Of a stretch of 64,000 nt of DNA, positions 17,381 to 26,905 are shown one piece after another. The DNA is from CAKZLS01 sp963771545 (GTDB lineage: Bacteria > Pseudomonadota > Alphaproteobacteria > Rhodospirillales > Defluviicoccaceae), in the NCBI GenBank assembly GCA_963771545.1, contig CAVYTX010000004.1, positions 310,001 to 374,000 of the forward strand, given 5' to 3'. Made by a program: the position numbers and the translations under genes. Positions within the stretch are counted from its first letter, which is position 1. Every line of letters begins with the position of its first letter. The notes beneath the pieces were generated by a model. It did no database searches, had not been told where the DNA came from, and saw only the letters and a program-made list of their open reading frames with translations.

Positions 17381-17923
17381 ATGAGGCAACTGTTTTCTTC
17401 CTTGGCGTTTGCCGCTTATATCGTTTTCCCCTCCCTGGGCGCGGCCGAAGACGAGCGGGACGTGGTCGGAGACTTGTGGGGCATCGAGCTTTTGGGGCGG
17501 ACGCCGCACTATGTGGATCTCGGCGTCGGTGTGTTCGACGTGTTCGAGCGCGGCAATCGCTCGAAGCGATCGGCCAGCGGGCGGGTCGAACTGAGGATCG
17601 GCGAGAAGCTCTACGGCTTCGGCCCCCTCATCGGTCTGATGGCCAACACCGACGGCGGCGTCAACGGCTACGGCGGCCTTTACGTGGACCTTGCGCTCGG
17701 CAACGTCATCGTAACACCCATGGCCGCGCTGAGCGGTTACGCGCGGGGCGATAGCAGCGACCTGGGTGGCGTCTTTCAGTTCCGCATCGGGGTGGGCGCC
17801 GCCTACGAGTTCGAGAACAAGATTCGTGCCGGCGTGAGTGTCGCTCACATCTCCAACGCCGGCATCCACGACGATAACCCCGGCGAGGAGGAGTTCTATC
17901 TGACGGTCGCCCAGCCGTTCTGA
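17381..17923 (+). CDS. PagL-like lipid A 3-O-deacylase (acyloxyacyl hydrolase)
   Basis: 180 residues. The signal peptide (about 1-21, ending near LGAAED) is followed by amphipathic beta strands of a small outer membrane barrel and a terminal aromatic Phe. Near the C-terminus SVAHISNAGIHDDNPGEEEF carries the PagL catalytic pattern, His and Ser two residues apart in HIS with a following Glu. The family removes the 3-O-linked acyl chain from lipid A at the outer membrane, changing endotoxin structure. The neighbouring LpxL-type acyltransferase 8 kb away fits lipid A remodelling. Identification is by motif and architecture. Confidence 0.8.
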   Translation: MRQLFSSLAFAAYIVFPSLGAAEDERDVVGDLWGIELLGRTPHYVDLGVGVFDVFERGNRSKRSASGRVELRIGEKLYGFGPLIGLMANTDGGVNGYGGLYVDLALGNVIVTPMAALSGYARGDSSDLGGVFQFRIGVGAAYEFENKIRAGVSVAHISNAGIHDDNPGEEEFYLTVAQPF

Positions 17924-17936
17924 CCGGGCGGTCCGC

Positions 17937-18596
17937 CTATTTCGGTTGCGGCACCACGCGGTAGTAAGGCTTCAGCGTTTTCCATCCGCCCGGGAAGCGG
18001 TCCTTGGCTTCATCGTCGGAGACGGACGGAACGATGATCACGTCCTCGCCGTGCTTCCAGTTGACCGGCGTCGCAACCTTGTGCTTGGCCGTTAGCTGGC
18101 AGGAGTCGAGCACCCGAAGCACTTCGTCGAAGTTACGGCCGGTGCTCATGGGGTAGGTAAGCTGCATTTTAATCTGCTTGTCGGGTCCGATGAGGAACAC
18201 CGTGCGCACCGTGGCGTTGTCGGCGGCGGTTCGGCCCTCGGAGGCATCGCCCGCCTCGGCCGGCAGCATGTCGTACAGCTTCGCGACCTTGAGCTCGGGG
18301 TCGCCGACCAACGGGTAGTTCACGGCGTGGCCCTGGGTTTCCTCGATATCCTTGGACCACTCCGCGTGGGAGCCGACGGGATCGACGCTGAGACCGAGGA
18401 TCTTGCAATTGCGCTTATCGAACTCCGATTTGATGCCCGCCATGTAGCCGAGTTCGGTGGTGCAGACCGGGGTGAAATCCTTGGGATGGGAAAACAGGAC
18501 GGCCCAGCCATCGCCGATCCAGTCATGGAAGCGTATGGGCCCCTCGGTGGTTTCGGCGGTGAAATCCGGCGCCGTGTCGTTCAGTCGCAAAGCCAT
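17937..18596 (-). CDS. 1-Cys peroxiredoxin (Prx6/AhpC-TSA family)
   Basis: 219 residues from the ATG at 18596, preceded by GGGAGG six bases upstream. SHPKDFTPVCTTELG places the peroxidatic Cys at residue 45 with the upstream Thr of the PxxxTxxC motif. RTVFLIGPDKQIKMQLTYPMSTGRNFDEVLRVLD is the Prx6-type C-terminal domain. It reduces hydrogen peroxide and organic peroxides in the cytoplasm. No resolving cysteine is evident, consistent with a 1-Cys type. It converges with the PagL-like gene, with 13 bases between the stops. Confidence 0.93.
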   Translation of the reverse strand: MALRLNDTAPDFTAETTEGPIRFHDWIGDGWAVLFSHPKDFTPVCTTELGYMAGIKSEFDKRNCKILGLSVDPVGSHAEWSKDIEETQGHAVNYPLVGDPELKVAKLYDMLPAEAGDASEGRTAADNATVRTVFLIGPDKQIKMQLTYPMSTGRNFDEVLRVLDSCQLTAKHKVATPVNWKHGEDVIIVPSVSDDEAKDRFPGGWKTLKPYYRVVPQPK

Positions 18597-18742
18597 GGCC
18601 AACCTCCCTCAGTATCGAGCGTGACCGTTGATATTATCGCCCGGGTGTCCAATGTCCCCGGCGCATCCGTGAATTTGGGAAAGATGCCACGATTCGGCAA
18701 GTCAATTGTACGCTTGCGGGCGATCGTCAATGAGCATTGGTG

Positions 18743-21205
18743 TTAGTAGAGCCCGCCGGTGCCGGTGGCCGGTCCCGATGGAGCGGATGTGGTGGACGTG
18801 GAGGTTTCGTAGCCGTCACGGTAGGTATCGATGGCCACCGTGGGTATGGTGCCGGGCTTGAATGCTTCATAAATCACTTGGCCATCGCCCGGGCGGGCTG
18901 GCTGACCCGTTTTGGCGTTCACCCGAACCAGGCGAATGCCCGGGGGAATACGGAAGGGAATGGCCGGGGTGTTCTCGAGCGCCCCTTTCATGAAGGCCTT
19001 GAAGATGGGCGCCGCCACCGACGATCCCGTTTCCTTGTTTCCGAGCGTGGCCGGCTCGTCGAAGCCGACAAACACGCCCACCGCCAAGTCCGGCGAAAAG
19101 CCCACGAACCAGGTATCGAAGCTGTCGTTGGTGGTGCCGGTCTTGCCGGCCAGCGGCCGCCCGAGAGAAGCGATGCGCCGGCCGGTGCCGCGTTGGATCA
19201 CGCCCTCCAGCATGGACACGATCTGATAGGCGCTGGCCGGATCCGTGACCTGCTCGCGCGTGTCCGGCACTTCGGGCACCATCTGGCCGTCCCAGCGCAC
19301 ACCTTCACATTCGTTGCAGATCCGAGCGTCATGACGAAAGGCGGTTTTGCCGTGCCGGTCCTGGATGCGGTCGATCAATGTGGGCGTGATTCGCTTGCCG
19401 CCGTTATCGAGCATGGCGTATGCCGCCGTCAGTCGAAGCAGCGTTGTCTCTCCCGCGCCCAGCGCGAATGAAAGGTAGGGCGGCATGTCGTCGACCACGC
19501 CCAGGCGCTTGGCGGTTTCGACGACGTTCTTCATGCCGACGGCGTCGGCGAGGCGGACGGTCATCAGGTTTTTGGATTTTTCGATCCCCACCCGCATGGT
19601 GGTTAGACCGTGGAAATCCTTACTATAGTTTTGCGGGCGCCACAGCGGCAGTCCCGGCCCCTGCGGCAAGGCGACCGGAGCGTCCAGGATAAGCGTCGCC
19701 GGTGTGTATCCGTTCTCCAACGCCGACAGATACACGATCGGCTTGAAGGCCGAGCCCGGCTGGCGTTTGGCCTGGGTGACCCGGTTGAATTCGCTCCGCT
19801 CCGTGGAGTACCCGCCGGTCATCGCCAAAACGCGTCCGGTATGCGGGTCGAGCGCGACGAGCGCCCCCTCGACGGCCGGAAGCTGCCTCAGGCCATAGGT
19901 GTTGGCGGGATAGGAATCGCCTTTCTTCTCTTCGGCAACGGACTCCGCGAGGATGACGTCACCGGGCGCCAAAACATCCGATGGCGCCTTCGGGACCGGG
20001 CCGTATCTCTGTTCGGGCAGCCATTTCCTTGCCCATTGCATCTGTTCGAACGGGATTTGCCCGACGCCGCCATCGGCGAATCCGATGGTTGCGCCGTTCT
20101 CGTTGACCGACATGGTGACCGACATCCGCCAGTGACCAATCCCGGGAGGAAGAGCGATGCGCGAGAGCCGGTCCTGCCAGTCGTCGGGGAGCTTGCCGCT
20201 CTCGCCCGCGGCCGTTTTCATTTGGGCATAGGCGCCACGCCAGCCATGGCGCCGGTCATACGCCTCGAGCCCGTCGCGCAGCGTCCGGTCGGCGATGGCC
20301 TGCAGCCGGGGATCCACGGTGGCGCGCACCACCAGGCCGCCCTCGTAGAGCGCCTTGTCGCCAAACCGTCCGGCCAGCTCGCGGCGAATTTCCTCGGCGA
20401 AATAATTGGCCGAAACAACCTCGGTTTCGGAACGATGGCGCACGATCAGCGGCTCGGCCAGCGCCTCCTCGGCTTCCTCGTCGGTGATGTAGCCGTCCTC
20501 CAGCATTCGGCCAATCACCCAGGCGCGCCGGGCCTTGGCCGCCTCGGGTTTGCGGATCGGGTCATAATTGTTGGGGGCCTTCGGCAGGGCCGCCAGAAAG
20601 GCCGTTTCGCTCAAGGTCAGTTCGTCGAGGGATTTGTTGAAATAATTCAGGGTCGCCGCCACCACGCCGTACGATCCATGGCCCAAATAAATTTCGTTGA
20701 GATACAGCTCTAGGAGCTGGTCCTTGGTGAAGGCCTTTTCCATGCGGAACGCCAGGATCGCTTCCTTGATCTTGCGATCCAGCGAGACTTCGTTGGTGAG
20801 AAGAAAGTTTTTCACTACTTGCTGGGTGACCGTCGACGCACCGACGAGGCGACGATCGTTGATGAGGTTGCCGATATTGGTGACCGCCGCGCGCACGATG
20901 CCCATCGCATCGATGCCGGGGTGGTTGTAGAAGTTTTTGTCTTCCGCCGACAGGAACGCCTGGATGACCCGCTGCGGAATCGCCTGGATGGGGACGAACA
21001 CGCGCTTTTCGATGGCGTATTCGGCGAACAGGCGCCCGTCTCCCGCGTAAATCCGTGTCGTGATCGGCGGCTCGTAGTGCTCAAGCTGGGTATAATCCGG
21101 CAGGTCCTTGCCGAAATAGTAGAAAAGATAGACCAGGACGCCGGCGCCCGCGAGCGCGGTGACCGAGACAAAACCAAACAAGGCGGCCGAAAATCGTAAC
21201 ATCAC
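18743..21205 (-). CDS. mrcA: Penicillin-binding protein 1A (bifunctional transglycosylase/transpeptidase)
   Basis: 820 residues. An N-terminal membrane anchor (about 5-30) is followed by a GT51 transglycosylase domain (EDKNFYNHPGIDAMGI with catalytic Glu, then GASTVTQQVVKNFLL). An intervening OB-like domain precedes the transpeptidase domain with SxxK in PGSAFKPIVYL, SKN in IEKSKNLMTV and KTG in KTGTTNDSFDTWFVGF. It polymerises and cross-links peptidoglycan in the periplasm. Its position just downstream of the amidase and RNase E is the usual alphaproteobacterial arrangement. The start codon begins MMLRFSAALFGF. Confidence 0.95.
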   Translation of the reverse strand: MMLRFSAALFGFVSVTALAGAGVLVYLFYYFGKDLPDYTQLEHYEPPITTRIYAGDGRLFAEYAIEKRVFVPIQAIPQRVIQAFLSAEDKNFYNHPGIDAMGIVRAAVTNIGNLINDRRLVGASTVTQQVVKNFLLTNEVSLDRKIKEAILAFRMEKAFTKDQLLELYLNEIYLGHGSYGVVAATLNYFNKSLDELTLSETAFLAALPKAPNNYDPIRKPEAAKARRAWVIGRMLEDGYITDEEAEEALAEPLIVRHRSETEVVSANYFAEEIRRELAGRFGDKALYEGGLVVRATVDPRLQAIADRTLRDGLEAYDRRHGWRGAYAQMKTAAGESGKLPDDWQDRLSRIALPPGIGHWRMSVTMSVNENGATIGFADGGVGQIPFEQMQWARKWLPEQRYGPVPKAPSDVLAPGDVILAESVAEEKKGDSYPANTYGLRQLPAVEGALVALDPHTGRVLAMTGGYSTERSEFNRVTQAKRQPGSAFKPIVYLSALENGYTPATLILDAPVALPQGPGLPLWRPQNYSKDFHGLTTMRVGIEKSKNLMTVRLADAVGMKNVVETAKRLGVVDDMPPYLSFALGAGETTLLRLTAAYAMLDNGGKRITPTLIDRIQDRHGKTAFRHDARICNECEGVRWDGQMVPEVPDTREQVTDPASAYQIVSMLEGVIQRGTGRRIASLGRPLAGKTGTTNDSFDTWFVGFSPDLAVGVFVGFDEPATLGNKETGSSVAAPIFKAFMKGALENTPAIPFRIPPGIRLVRVNAKTGQPARPGDGQVIYEAFKPGTIPTVAIDTYRDGYETSTSTTSAPSGPATGTGGLY

Positions 21206-21291
21206 TCTGCTTTCAAAATTACGCCACGAAGGGGGCGGACCGACGATACGTCCCCCTGAATATATGTCCGGCGAGGCTTAGGCGAACAAGG

Positions 21292-22641
21292 CTATTGAAG
21301 CTGCGCCAATTGAACGTTGGCAAAGTACGCATCCACGGCCCGCGAAATCGCCGCCGCGAGCTTTTCATGGTGATCCTGGCGCCGCAGAAGCCGCGCATCA
21401 TTCTGGTTCGACAGAAACCCCAACTCCACCAGAACCGAGGGAATGTCCGGCGCCTTCAACACCGCGAAACCGGCGAACCGGTGAGTGTTGGTCAGGAGCC
21501 GCGTTTCTCGTCCCAGTTCCATGGCGACAAGGCCCGCGAACTGAGACGAGCGGTTCATGGACTCCCGTTGCGCCAGGTCGAGGAGGATATTCGCGACCTC
21601 GGGTGTTTCCTCCGACAGGTCCATGCGGGCGATGAGATCCACTTTATTTTCCTGCTCCGCGAGGGCGGCCGCCTCCACGTCCGACGCCGTCTCGGACAGT
21701 GTGTACACCGACGCCCCCCGTACATGTTTGTTTGGCATCACGTCGGCGTGGACGGATATGAAGAGGTCCGCTCCCAACTTTCTGGCGAACGCCACGCGAT
21801 CGCGCAGTCGTATGAATACGTCTCGGTCCCGGGTCAGAACGACCTTGTAGCCTCCCGTCTGTTGGAGCTGTTTCCGGACCTCGCGAGAGACGGCCAGGGT
21901 GATATCCTTCTCGTAAATACGAGAAACCCCCCTGGCTCCGGGATCGATGCCTCCGTGGCCCGGATCGATGACGACGATCCGTGTGTCCTGTCGCGGGCGG
22001 GGCGTTGCCGGCGGCGGGAAAAAGGTGAATCCGACCGGAAGCGAAGGTGCGAAGTCCTCTCTCGCGGGTCTAGGAGGGGCAAAGGTGATTGCCTCCGGCC
22101 GAGGGGCTGCAAAGCTCACGTTCTCGATCGGTGTCAGCGCCGGTGACTCTAGGGACTGTCTGATGCTCTTGACATAATCGGCGTGTTCTTGGCCCGTCAA
22201 ATCCACGACTAGGCGGTAACCCTGGCCGCCGAGGGGCTGCATGATGAAGATCTCGTTGACCGTCGCCGGCCCGTTGCACTCAAGGACCAACCGTGAGTTG
22301 CCGGGTTTAAAAATCCCGTATCGCAACTTTCGCACGAGGCCTTTATGGGCGGGGAGCGCCGACGGCGCCAGATCCCATTTCACCTCTGGAAGATCGATGA
22401 CCACCCGATGAGGGTCGGTCAGCGTAAACACCCGGTAGGACACGCGGCCGGTCAGATCGAGGACGATACGGGTCTTGGACTGGTGCGCGCCGACGCGCGC
22501 GTCCGTGACCGCGATCACGAATCCCGCGGAGGCGATAGCCGGCAGCGAGACCTGTGCCGCCAGAATCGCGACCGTCATCACCACCGTCATCGCCACCGCG
22601 ACCACTCGGCCCCTCAAGGCCTTTTGCAAAATTCGCCCCAT
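21292..22641 (-). CDS. N-acetylmuramoyl-L-alanine amidase (AmiC-type, AMIN + Amidase_3)
   Basis: 449 residues from the ATG at 22641, preceded by GAAGAAA. A signal peptide (about 10-38, ending near IASAG) leads to an AMIN domain (residues about 40-150, TRIVLDLTGRVSYRVFTL), which targets peptidoglycan at septa. A Pro-rich linker then leads to the Amidase_3 zinc hydrolase domain: VIDPGHGGIDPGARG (first His), ISVHADVMPN (second His) and VLVELGFLSNQND (catalytic Glu). It cleaves the amide bond between MurNAc and the stem peptide during daughter-cell separation. It is likely co-transcribed with mrcA 86 bases downstream. A longer frame to 22737 lacks protein-like sequence. Confidence 0.92.
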   Translation of the reverse strand: MGRILQKALRGRVVAVAMTVVMTVAILAAQVSLPAIASAGFVIAVTDARVGAHQSKTRIVLDLTGRVSYRVFTLTDPHRVVIDLPEVKWDLAPSALPAHKGLVRKLRYGIFKPGNSRLVLECNGPATVNEIFIMQPLGGQGYRLVVDLTGQEHADYVKSIRQSLESPALTPIENVSFAAPRPEAITFAPPRPAREDFAPSLPVGFTFFPPPATPRPRQDTRIVVIDPGHGGIDPGARGVSRIYEKDITLAVSREVRKQLQQTGGYKVVLTRDRDVFIRLRDRVAFARKLGADLFISVHADVMPNKHVRGASVYTLSETASDVEAAALAEQENKVDLIARMDLSEETPEVANILLDLAQRESMNRSSQFAGLVAMELGRETRLLTNTHRFAGFAVLKAPDIPSVLVELGFLSNQNDARLLRRQDHHEKLAAAISRAVDAYFANVQLAQLQ

Positions 22642-23239
22642 CGTTTCTTCAAGCCGTCTCGCCGCCTCTGTATTTCCCACGGCAACCACAGTTTTACGAA
22701 GTACAACCATGGAGCCAATTATTCGACAAACCGCCAACCCGTCGCTCTGTTCACCGATATGTTCCCGCAGTCACTGTCCCTGCCCGCCGTTTCCGGAACG
22801 CTTACGCGAAAACTTTAAACATTTCGCCAAGTTCTGGACCGTCAAACGGTGAATTTGCCGCGTAACTATACAACAAGACGATTGTAGAAAGGAATTCCTA
22901 CGCTTATGTTAGGCAAGATTGTCCAAGCGGGTGTGTCCACAAATCCACAGGTTTGGTGTGGCGGGTGGGCGACAGTGTTGAAACATCGAGACCGGGACTC
23001 GGGACAATCGGCAAGCAAACGGTGACCGCAACGGCCGCCGGAAAACGAGAAGACACAATTCATGCCTAAGAGAGCAGCGCGATTATCGCCTTATGCATTG
23101 CCGACTCCCATGAGTTCGGCGGGCGGGGTCGCAGGCGCCTCGGGCCACTTAGTCAAATCAATTCAATTGATGATTAGCCCTTGTCGTTCACCGTTTAGTC
23201 GGTTTGAGCGATCAGGGGCGCTCGGGAGTTATGGAATAC
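22642..23239. other. Long divergent spacer and rne leader
   Basis: About 600 bases between the divergent amidase and RNase E starts, with no supported gene. A 10-bp palindrome AGGAATTCCT lies at 22890-22899 in an AT-rich patch. RNase E mRNAs in proteobacteria commonly have long autoregulatory leaders, which would fit; no specific structure could be assigned by eye. Confidence 0.35.
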
Positions 23240-25684
23240 ATGGCAACGAAACGCATGCTAATCGATGCCTCCCACCCGGAAGAAACCCGGGTGGTGGTGG
23301 TCGACGATACTCGCCTAGAGGACTACGATGTTGAGGTCGCGAGCCGGCGGCAACTCAAGGGCAATATCTATCTAGCCAAGGTTACCAGGGTCGAGCCTTC
23401 CCTTCAGGCCGCCTTCGTCGATTACGGCGGCAATCGTCACGGGTTTCTGGCGTTCAACGAGATCCATCCCGACTACTATCAGATCCCCGTCGCGGACCGG
23501 CAGGCGCTGCTGGCCGAACACGTGGTCGAGCAGCGGGACGCCGAATCCGCCGGCATCGAGAGCGAGAACGGCGATGCGGGCGAAGCGGACGAGGCCGATG
23601 ACGACGACGATGACGTCGCGCGCCGCCGGCCGCGGCCGACCACACGCCGCTACAAGATCCAGGAGGTCATTAAGCGGCGGCAGATTCTGCTGGTCCAGGT
23701 CGTCAAGGAGGAGCGTGGCAATAAGGGCGCGGCGCTAACCACCTATCTCTCCTTGGCGGGCCGATATGGCGTTCTGATGCCCAATACCGTCCGCGGGGGC
23801 GGTATTTCTCGAAAGATCACGGCGGGTTCGGATCGCAGCCGGCTGAAGAAGATTCTCGCCGACCTGGATATTCCCGAGGGCATGGCGGTCATTGTCCGGA
23901 CGGCCGGAGCCGGACGCAGCAAGGCCGAGATCAAGCGCGACTACGAGTATCTTGTCCGCCTATGGAGCAGTATCCGGGAGGATACCCTCAACTCCATGGC
24001 CCCGGCGCTGGTTTACGAGGAAGGCAGCCTGATCAAGCGGTCAATTCGCGATCTCTATGGACGCGACATCGAAGAAATCATCATTCAGGGGGAGAGCGAA
24101 TACAAGACCGCCAAGGAGTTCATGAAGCTGTTCATTCCCAGCCACGCGAAGCGGGTGAAGTTTTACGCGGATCTGGAAACCCCGCTATTTCGACGTTACG
24201 CCGTCGAGGAACAACTGGAAGAAATGCATCGGCCCCTGGTTCATCTGAAATCGGGGGGGTCCGTCGTTCTCAACCCGACCGAGGCGTTGGTGGCGATCGA
24301 CGTGAACTCGGGCCGATCCACCCGCGAACGCCATATCGAGGAAACGGCGCTGCGCACCAACTTGGAGGCCGCCGACGAGGTTGCCCGTCAGTTGCGCCTG
24401 CGCGATCTCGCCGGCCTGGTGGTGGTCGATTTCATCGACATGGAGGTCTCGCGGAACCGATCGCAGGTGGAGAAGCGATTGCGCGACGCCATGAAAGCCG
24501 ATCGCGCCCGCATCCAACTGGGTCACATCTCTCAGTTCGGGCTATTGGAGCTGTCGAGGCAACGGCTGCGGCCGAGCCTGCTCGAGACCAGCTTCGAGAT
24601 ATGTCCACACTGCTGCGGGACGGGTGTTCGCCCAACGACGGAAACGACGGCCTTGTTGATCTTACGCAAGCTGGAAGAGGAGGGTCTCGCCCATCGCTCT
24701 TCTCACATCACATTGGCGCTGCCGACAAAGGTTGCCCTCTACTTGATCAATGAAAAGCGAAAGACGCTGTCGACGCTGGAGGCCCAGTACGGTCTGAACA
24801 TAGCCCTGGCGTGCGATGACACTCTCATATCGCCCGATTATCGGCTGGATCGTGTGCAGATCGTCAGTCTGCCCGCCGAGGAAGAGGCAGGCCAGGCCCC
24901 CGCCGAGGAAGTGGAAAGCGTCGGCGCGCGGGAGACCGTGGTCGAGGATGGCGGAACGGCTGACCGCGACGAGGCAGGGAGGCGCGGGCGCCGCCGCAAA
25001 CCGAGACGGCGCAGACGAGCCGGCGAAGACGATGTCGCGACCGAGGCCACGGAAGAGGCCACCGACGACGATGAGGACGATCGCGACACCGAGGAAAGCG
25101 GCGACGATACCGAACCGGACGAAGCCGACGATCAACAAGAAGAGGGTGACGCGGACGAGCAGGCGGCCGACGAGGTCCGCAAGAAGAGACGGCGCGGGAA
25201 ACGCGGCGGCCGACGCCGGTCCCGAAAACCGAATTCAACCGAGGACCAGGATAACCATGTGGTTATCCCGATCGAACAGGGCGTTACCCCTGTTGCGTTG
25301 GAAGCGTCCGCCGAGGGCGGTGACGGAATGGTGGCGGATGACGAACTGGTCCAAATCATCGCCGAATCCGGCCGTGAAACGGAAACTGGCGCCGAACCGA
25401 ACTCGGTCGATGGCGAACGCGATGCCGACGCGCCGGTGACGCCAGCGATCGGCGCCGAAACGGACGTTCCCGCGGAGGCGCCTTCGATGGAAGCGCGGGA
25501 GCGTCAATTCGACCTCGTCACGGAAGATGAGCCGGTTTTGGGACGGGCCGAAGAGGGGGATGAAGACGGCGGTGGGCCGGACGACACCGCGTCCCGGACC
25601 CATGTCGTCGACGTGGGAGCCGGGAACGGCGCGGACGACGCGGATTCTCCTCGCAAGGGCTGGTGGCAGCGTCTTTTGGAATAA
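23240..25684 (+). CDS. rne: Ribonuclease E
   Basis: 814 residues from MATKRMLIDASHPEETRVVVVD, the alphaproteobacterial N-terminus. An S1 RNA-binding domain (about 35-160) is split by an acidic insert (EADEADDDDDDVARRRPRP). Next come the 5' sensor and the DNase I-like catalytic domain with VAIDVNSGR and VVDFIDMEV, where the metal-binding aspartates lie. Then the zinc-link ICPHCCGTG is followed by the small domain. The C-terminus (about 560-814) is a disordered alternation of acidic stretches and Arg-rich patches (KPRRRRRAGED, KKRRRGKRGGRRR) that would bind RNA and degradosome partners. The enzyme initiates mRNA decay and processes rRNA and tRNA. GGGAG lies upstream. Confidence 0.95.
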   Translation: MATKRMLIDASHPEETRVVVVDDTRLEDYDVEVASRRQLKGNIYLAKVTRVEPSLQAAFVDYGGNRHGFLAFNEIHPDYYQIPVADRQALLAEHVVEQRDAESAGIESENGDAGEADEADDDDDDVARRRPRPTTRRYKIQEVIKRRQILLVQVVKEERGNKGAALTTYLSLAGRYGVLMPNTVRGGGISRKITAGSDRSRLKKILADLDIPEGMAVIVRTAGAGRSKAEIKRDYEYLVRLWSSIREDTLNSMAPALVYEEGSLIKRSIRDLYGRDIEEIIIQGESEYKTAKEFMKLFIPSHAKRVKFYADLETPLFRRYAVEEQLEEMHRPLVHLKSGGSVVLNPTEALVAIDVNSGRSTRERHIEETALRTNLEAADEVARQLRLRDLAGLVVVDFIDMEVSRNRSQVEKRLRDAMKADRARIQLGHISQFGLLELSRQRLRPSLLETSFEICPHCCGTGVRPTTETTALLILRKLEEEGLAHRSSHITLALPTKVALYLINEKRKTLSTLEAQYGLNIALACDDTLISPDYRLDRVQIVSLPAEEEAGQAPAEEVESVGARETVVEDGGTADRDEAGRRGRRRKPRRRRRAGEDDVATEATEEATDDDEDDRDTEESGDDTEPDEADDQQEEGDADEQAADEVRKKRRRGKRGGRRRSRKPNSTEDQDNHVVIPIEQGVTPVALEASAEGGDGMVADDELVQIIAESGRETETGAEPNSVDGERDADAPVTPAIGAETDVPAEAPSMEARERQFDLVTEDEPVLGRAEEGDEDGGGPDDTASRTHVVDVGAGNGADDADSPRKGWWQRLLE

Positions 25685-25694
25685 TACCAGCGGT
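25682..25694. repeat. Half copy of TAATACCAACGG terminus at the rne stop codon
   Basis: TAATACCAGCGGT differs by one base from the left end of the palindrome family and begins with the rne stop codon, as in the complete copies. No matching right arm follows. It may be a decayed remnant. Confidence 0.4.
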
Positions 25695-25713
25695 GTAAGC
25701 GCGGCCTGTTGAT

Positions 25714-26718
25714 CTAACCGGTTTGGACGCTTTCCCCCAGCGTCGCGGGCGAATCCTTGGCCTGCGGTTGCGTGGTACGCGGCTGAACGTCTTTAGACCA
25801 GGCGCGCTTGTTGCACATCCATTCGTGCGGGCGCTCGCGGATCCACTGTTCGAACATCCGATGAACCTCGGACGTCATGTGAATGGCTTGGTTCTTGTCC
25901 GATATGAGCTCGCGGTTCCGCTGGATCGGAGCGTGGAGGGTGATGCGGAATCGGGCATTGCCGATCCGCTCGACGCGCGTGGGAATGAGGTCGCAGTTGG
26001 CCCGCAATGCGAGGCGAGCGGGAAAGACCGTCGACATCTTGTCCATTCCGAAGAACGGCACGGGTTCGCCGTCGTCGTCGCGCGCGTCGATGACGAGACC
26101 GAGCGACCGTCCTTGATTGAGTTCACGGACCAGGGTGCGCGCTCCCGCGCCGCGGCTCACCAGTTTGCAGCGCAGGCCCGCTCGGCGTTTCAAGACCAGG
26201 CGATTGAGGTAGGGGTTCTTCAGCTGCGAGTACACGACGGTTAGCGGCGTTCCGAGACGAAGCGCGGAGATTACCGACACTTCCCAATTCCCGAGATGGG
26301 CCGCGACGAAAATTCCGTTTCTCTTGCCGGTGCGGTAGTCGTCGAAATCGGCTTTTTGCACGATTTCGAAGTGCTCGTCGAACTCCTTGAAGCAGAGATG
26401 GTCAAAGTGAGGATATTCGCCGAGGACAGCGCCGACATTTGCCCAAGACCGCTGCAACAGCGCTGTGATCCCGCCGTCATCGAGGTCGGGAAACGCCAAC
26501 CGCAAATTGCGCGCCATGACCCGGGACGCAGGCAAACTTGGTCCGATCGCGCCGAGACTCTTTCGTCCCAGGGCGGATGCCGTTCGAGGAGGTAGCAGTG
26601 CGCACAGCCGCCAGAAGAGGCCCACGGCGCCGGCTTCCAACATCCACCGCAGGCGTTTTAATATCGGCGATTTGTCGATCCGTTTGTGGAGTGCCTTACC
26701 GAAAAAGATGGCCGCCAA
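25714..26718 (-). CDS. LpxL/HtrB-family lipid A lauroyl-type acyltransferase
   Basis: 334 residues. The N-terminal hydrophobic region (LEAGAVGLFWRLCALLP) is followed by GIFVAAHLGNWEVS, the family HxxxxE motif. LVIDARDDDGEPVPFFGMD and FPARLALRANCDLIPTRVERIGNARFRITLHAPI are conserved LpxL/LpxM segments. These enzymes add secondary acyl chains to Kdo-lipid IVA from acyl-ACP at the inner membrane. The C-terminus PHEWMCNKRAWSK stands where HEWMWxHRRW-like sequence is usual. It is convergent with rne, with 29 bases between stops. Chain-length specificity cannot be judged. Confidence 0.88.
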   Translation of the reverse strand: MAAIFFGKALHKRIDKSPILKRLRWMLEAGAVGLFWRLCALLPPRTASALGRKSLGAIGPSLPASRVMARNLRLAFPDLDDGGITALLQRSWANVGAVLGEYPHFDHLCFKEFDEHFEIVQKADFDDYRTGKRNGIFVAAHLGNWEVSVISALRLGTPLTVVYSQLKNPYLNRLVLKRRAGLRCKLVSRGAGARTLVRELNQGRSLGLVIDARDDDGEPVPFFGMDKMSTVFPARLALRANCDLIPTRVERIGNARFRITLHAPIQRNRELISDKNQAIHMTSEVHRMFEQWIRERPHEWMCNKRAWSKDVQPRTTQPQAKDSPATLGESVQTG

Positions 26719-26824
26719 TGGAGAACCCTTAAATCTGTGCCGTTTCGGGCCGCGCGGTCCGTTCGCGCGCCGCGTCCCTATAAATCACAGATGCGGAAGG
26801 AAAAGACAACACGAACACGCCGAA

Positions 26825-26867
26825 TGATCCGGTTCCAGTACGATCAGCATATGTTGGATCCGGATCA
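26825..26867. repeat. Hairpin related to the ends of element A
   Basis: Arms TGATCCGGTTCCA (26825-26837) and TGGATCCGGATCA (26855-26867) pair with one mismatch around a 17-base loop. The right half, ATATGTTGGATCCGGATCAC, matches the right terminus of element A at 19 of 20 bases, so this looks like the terminal repeat without the core. It lies 38 bases beyond the desaturase stop codon and may also end its transcript. Confidence 0.6.
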
Positions 26868-26905
26868 CCGGCGTCGGCGTCGATCTCCAGACGCTGAAAT
26901 GTCGC

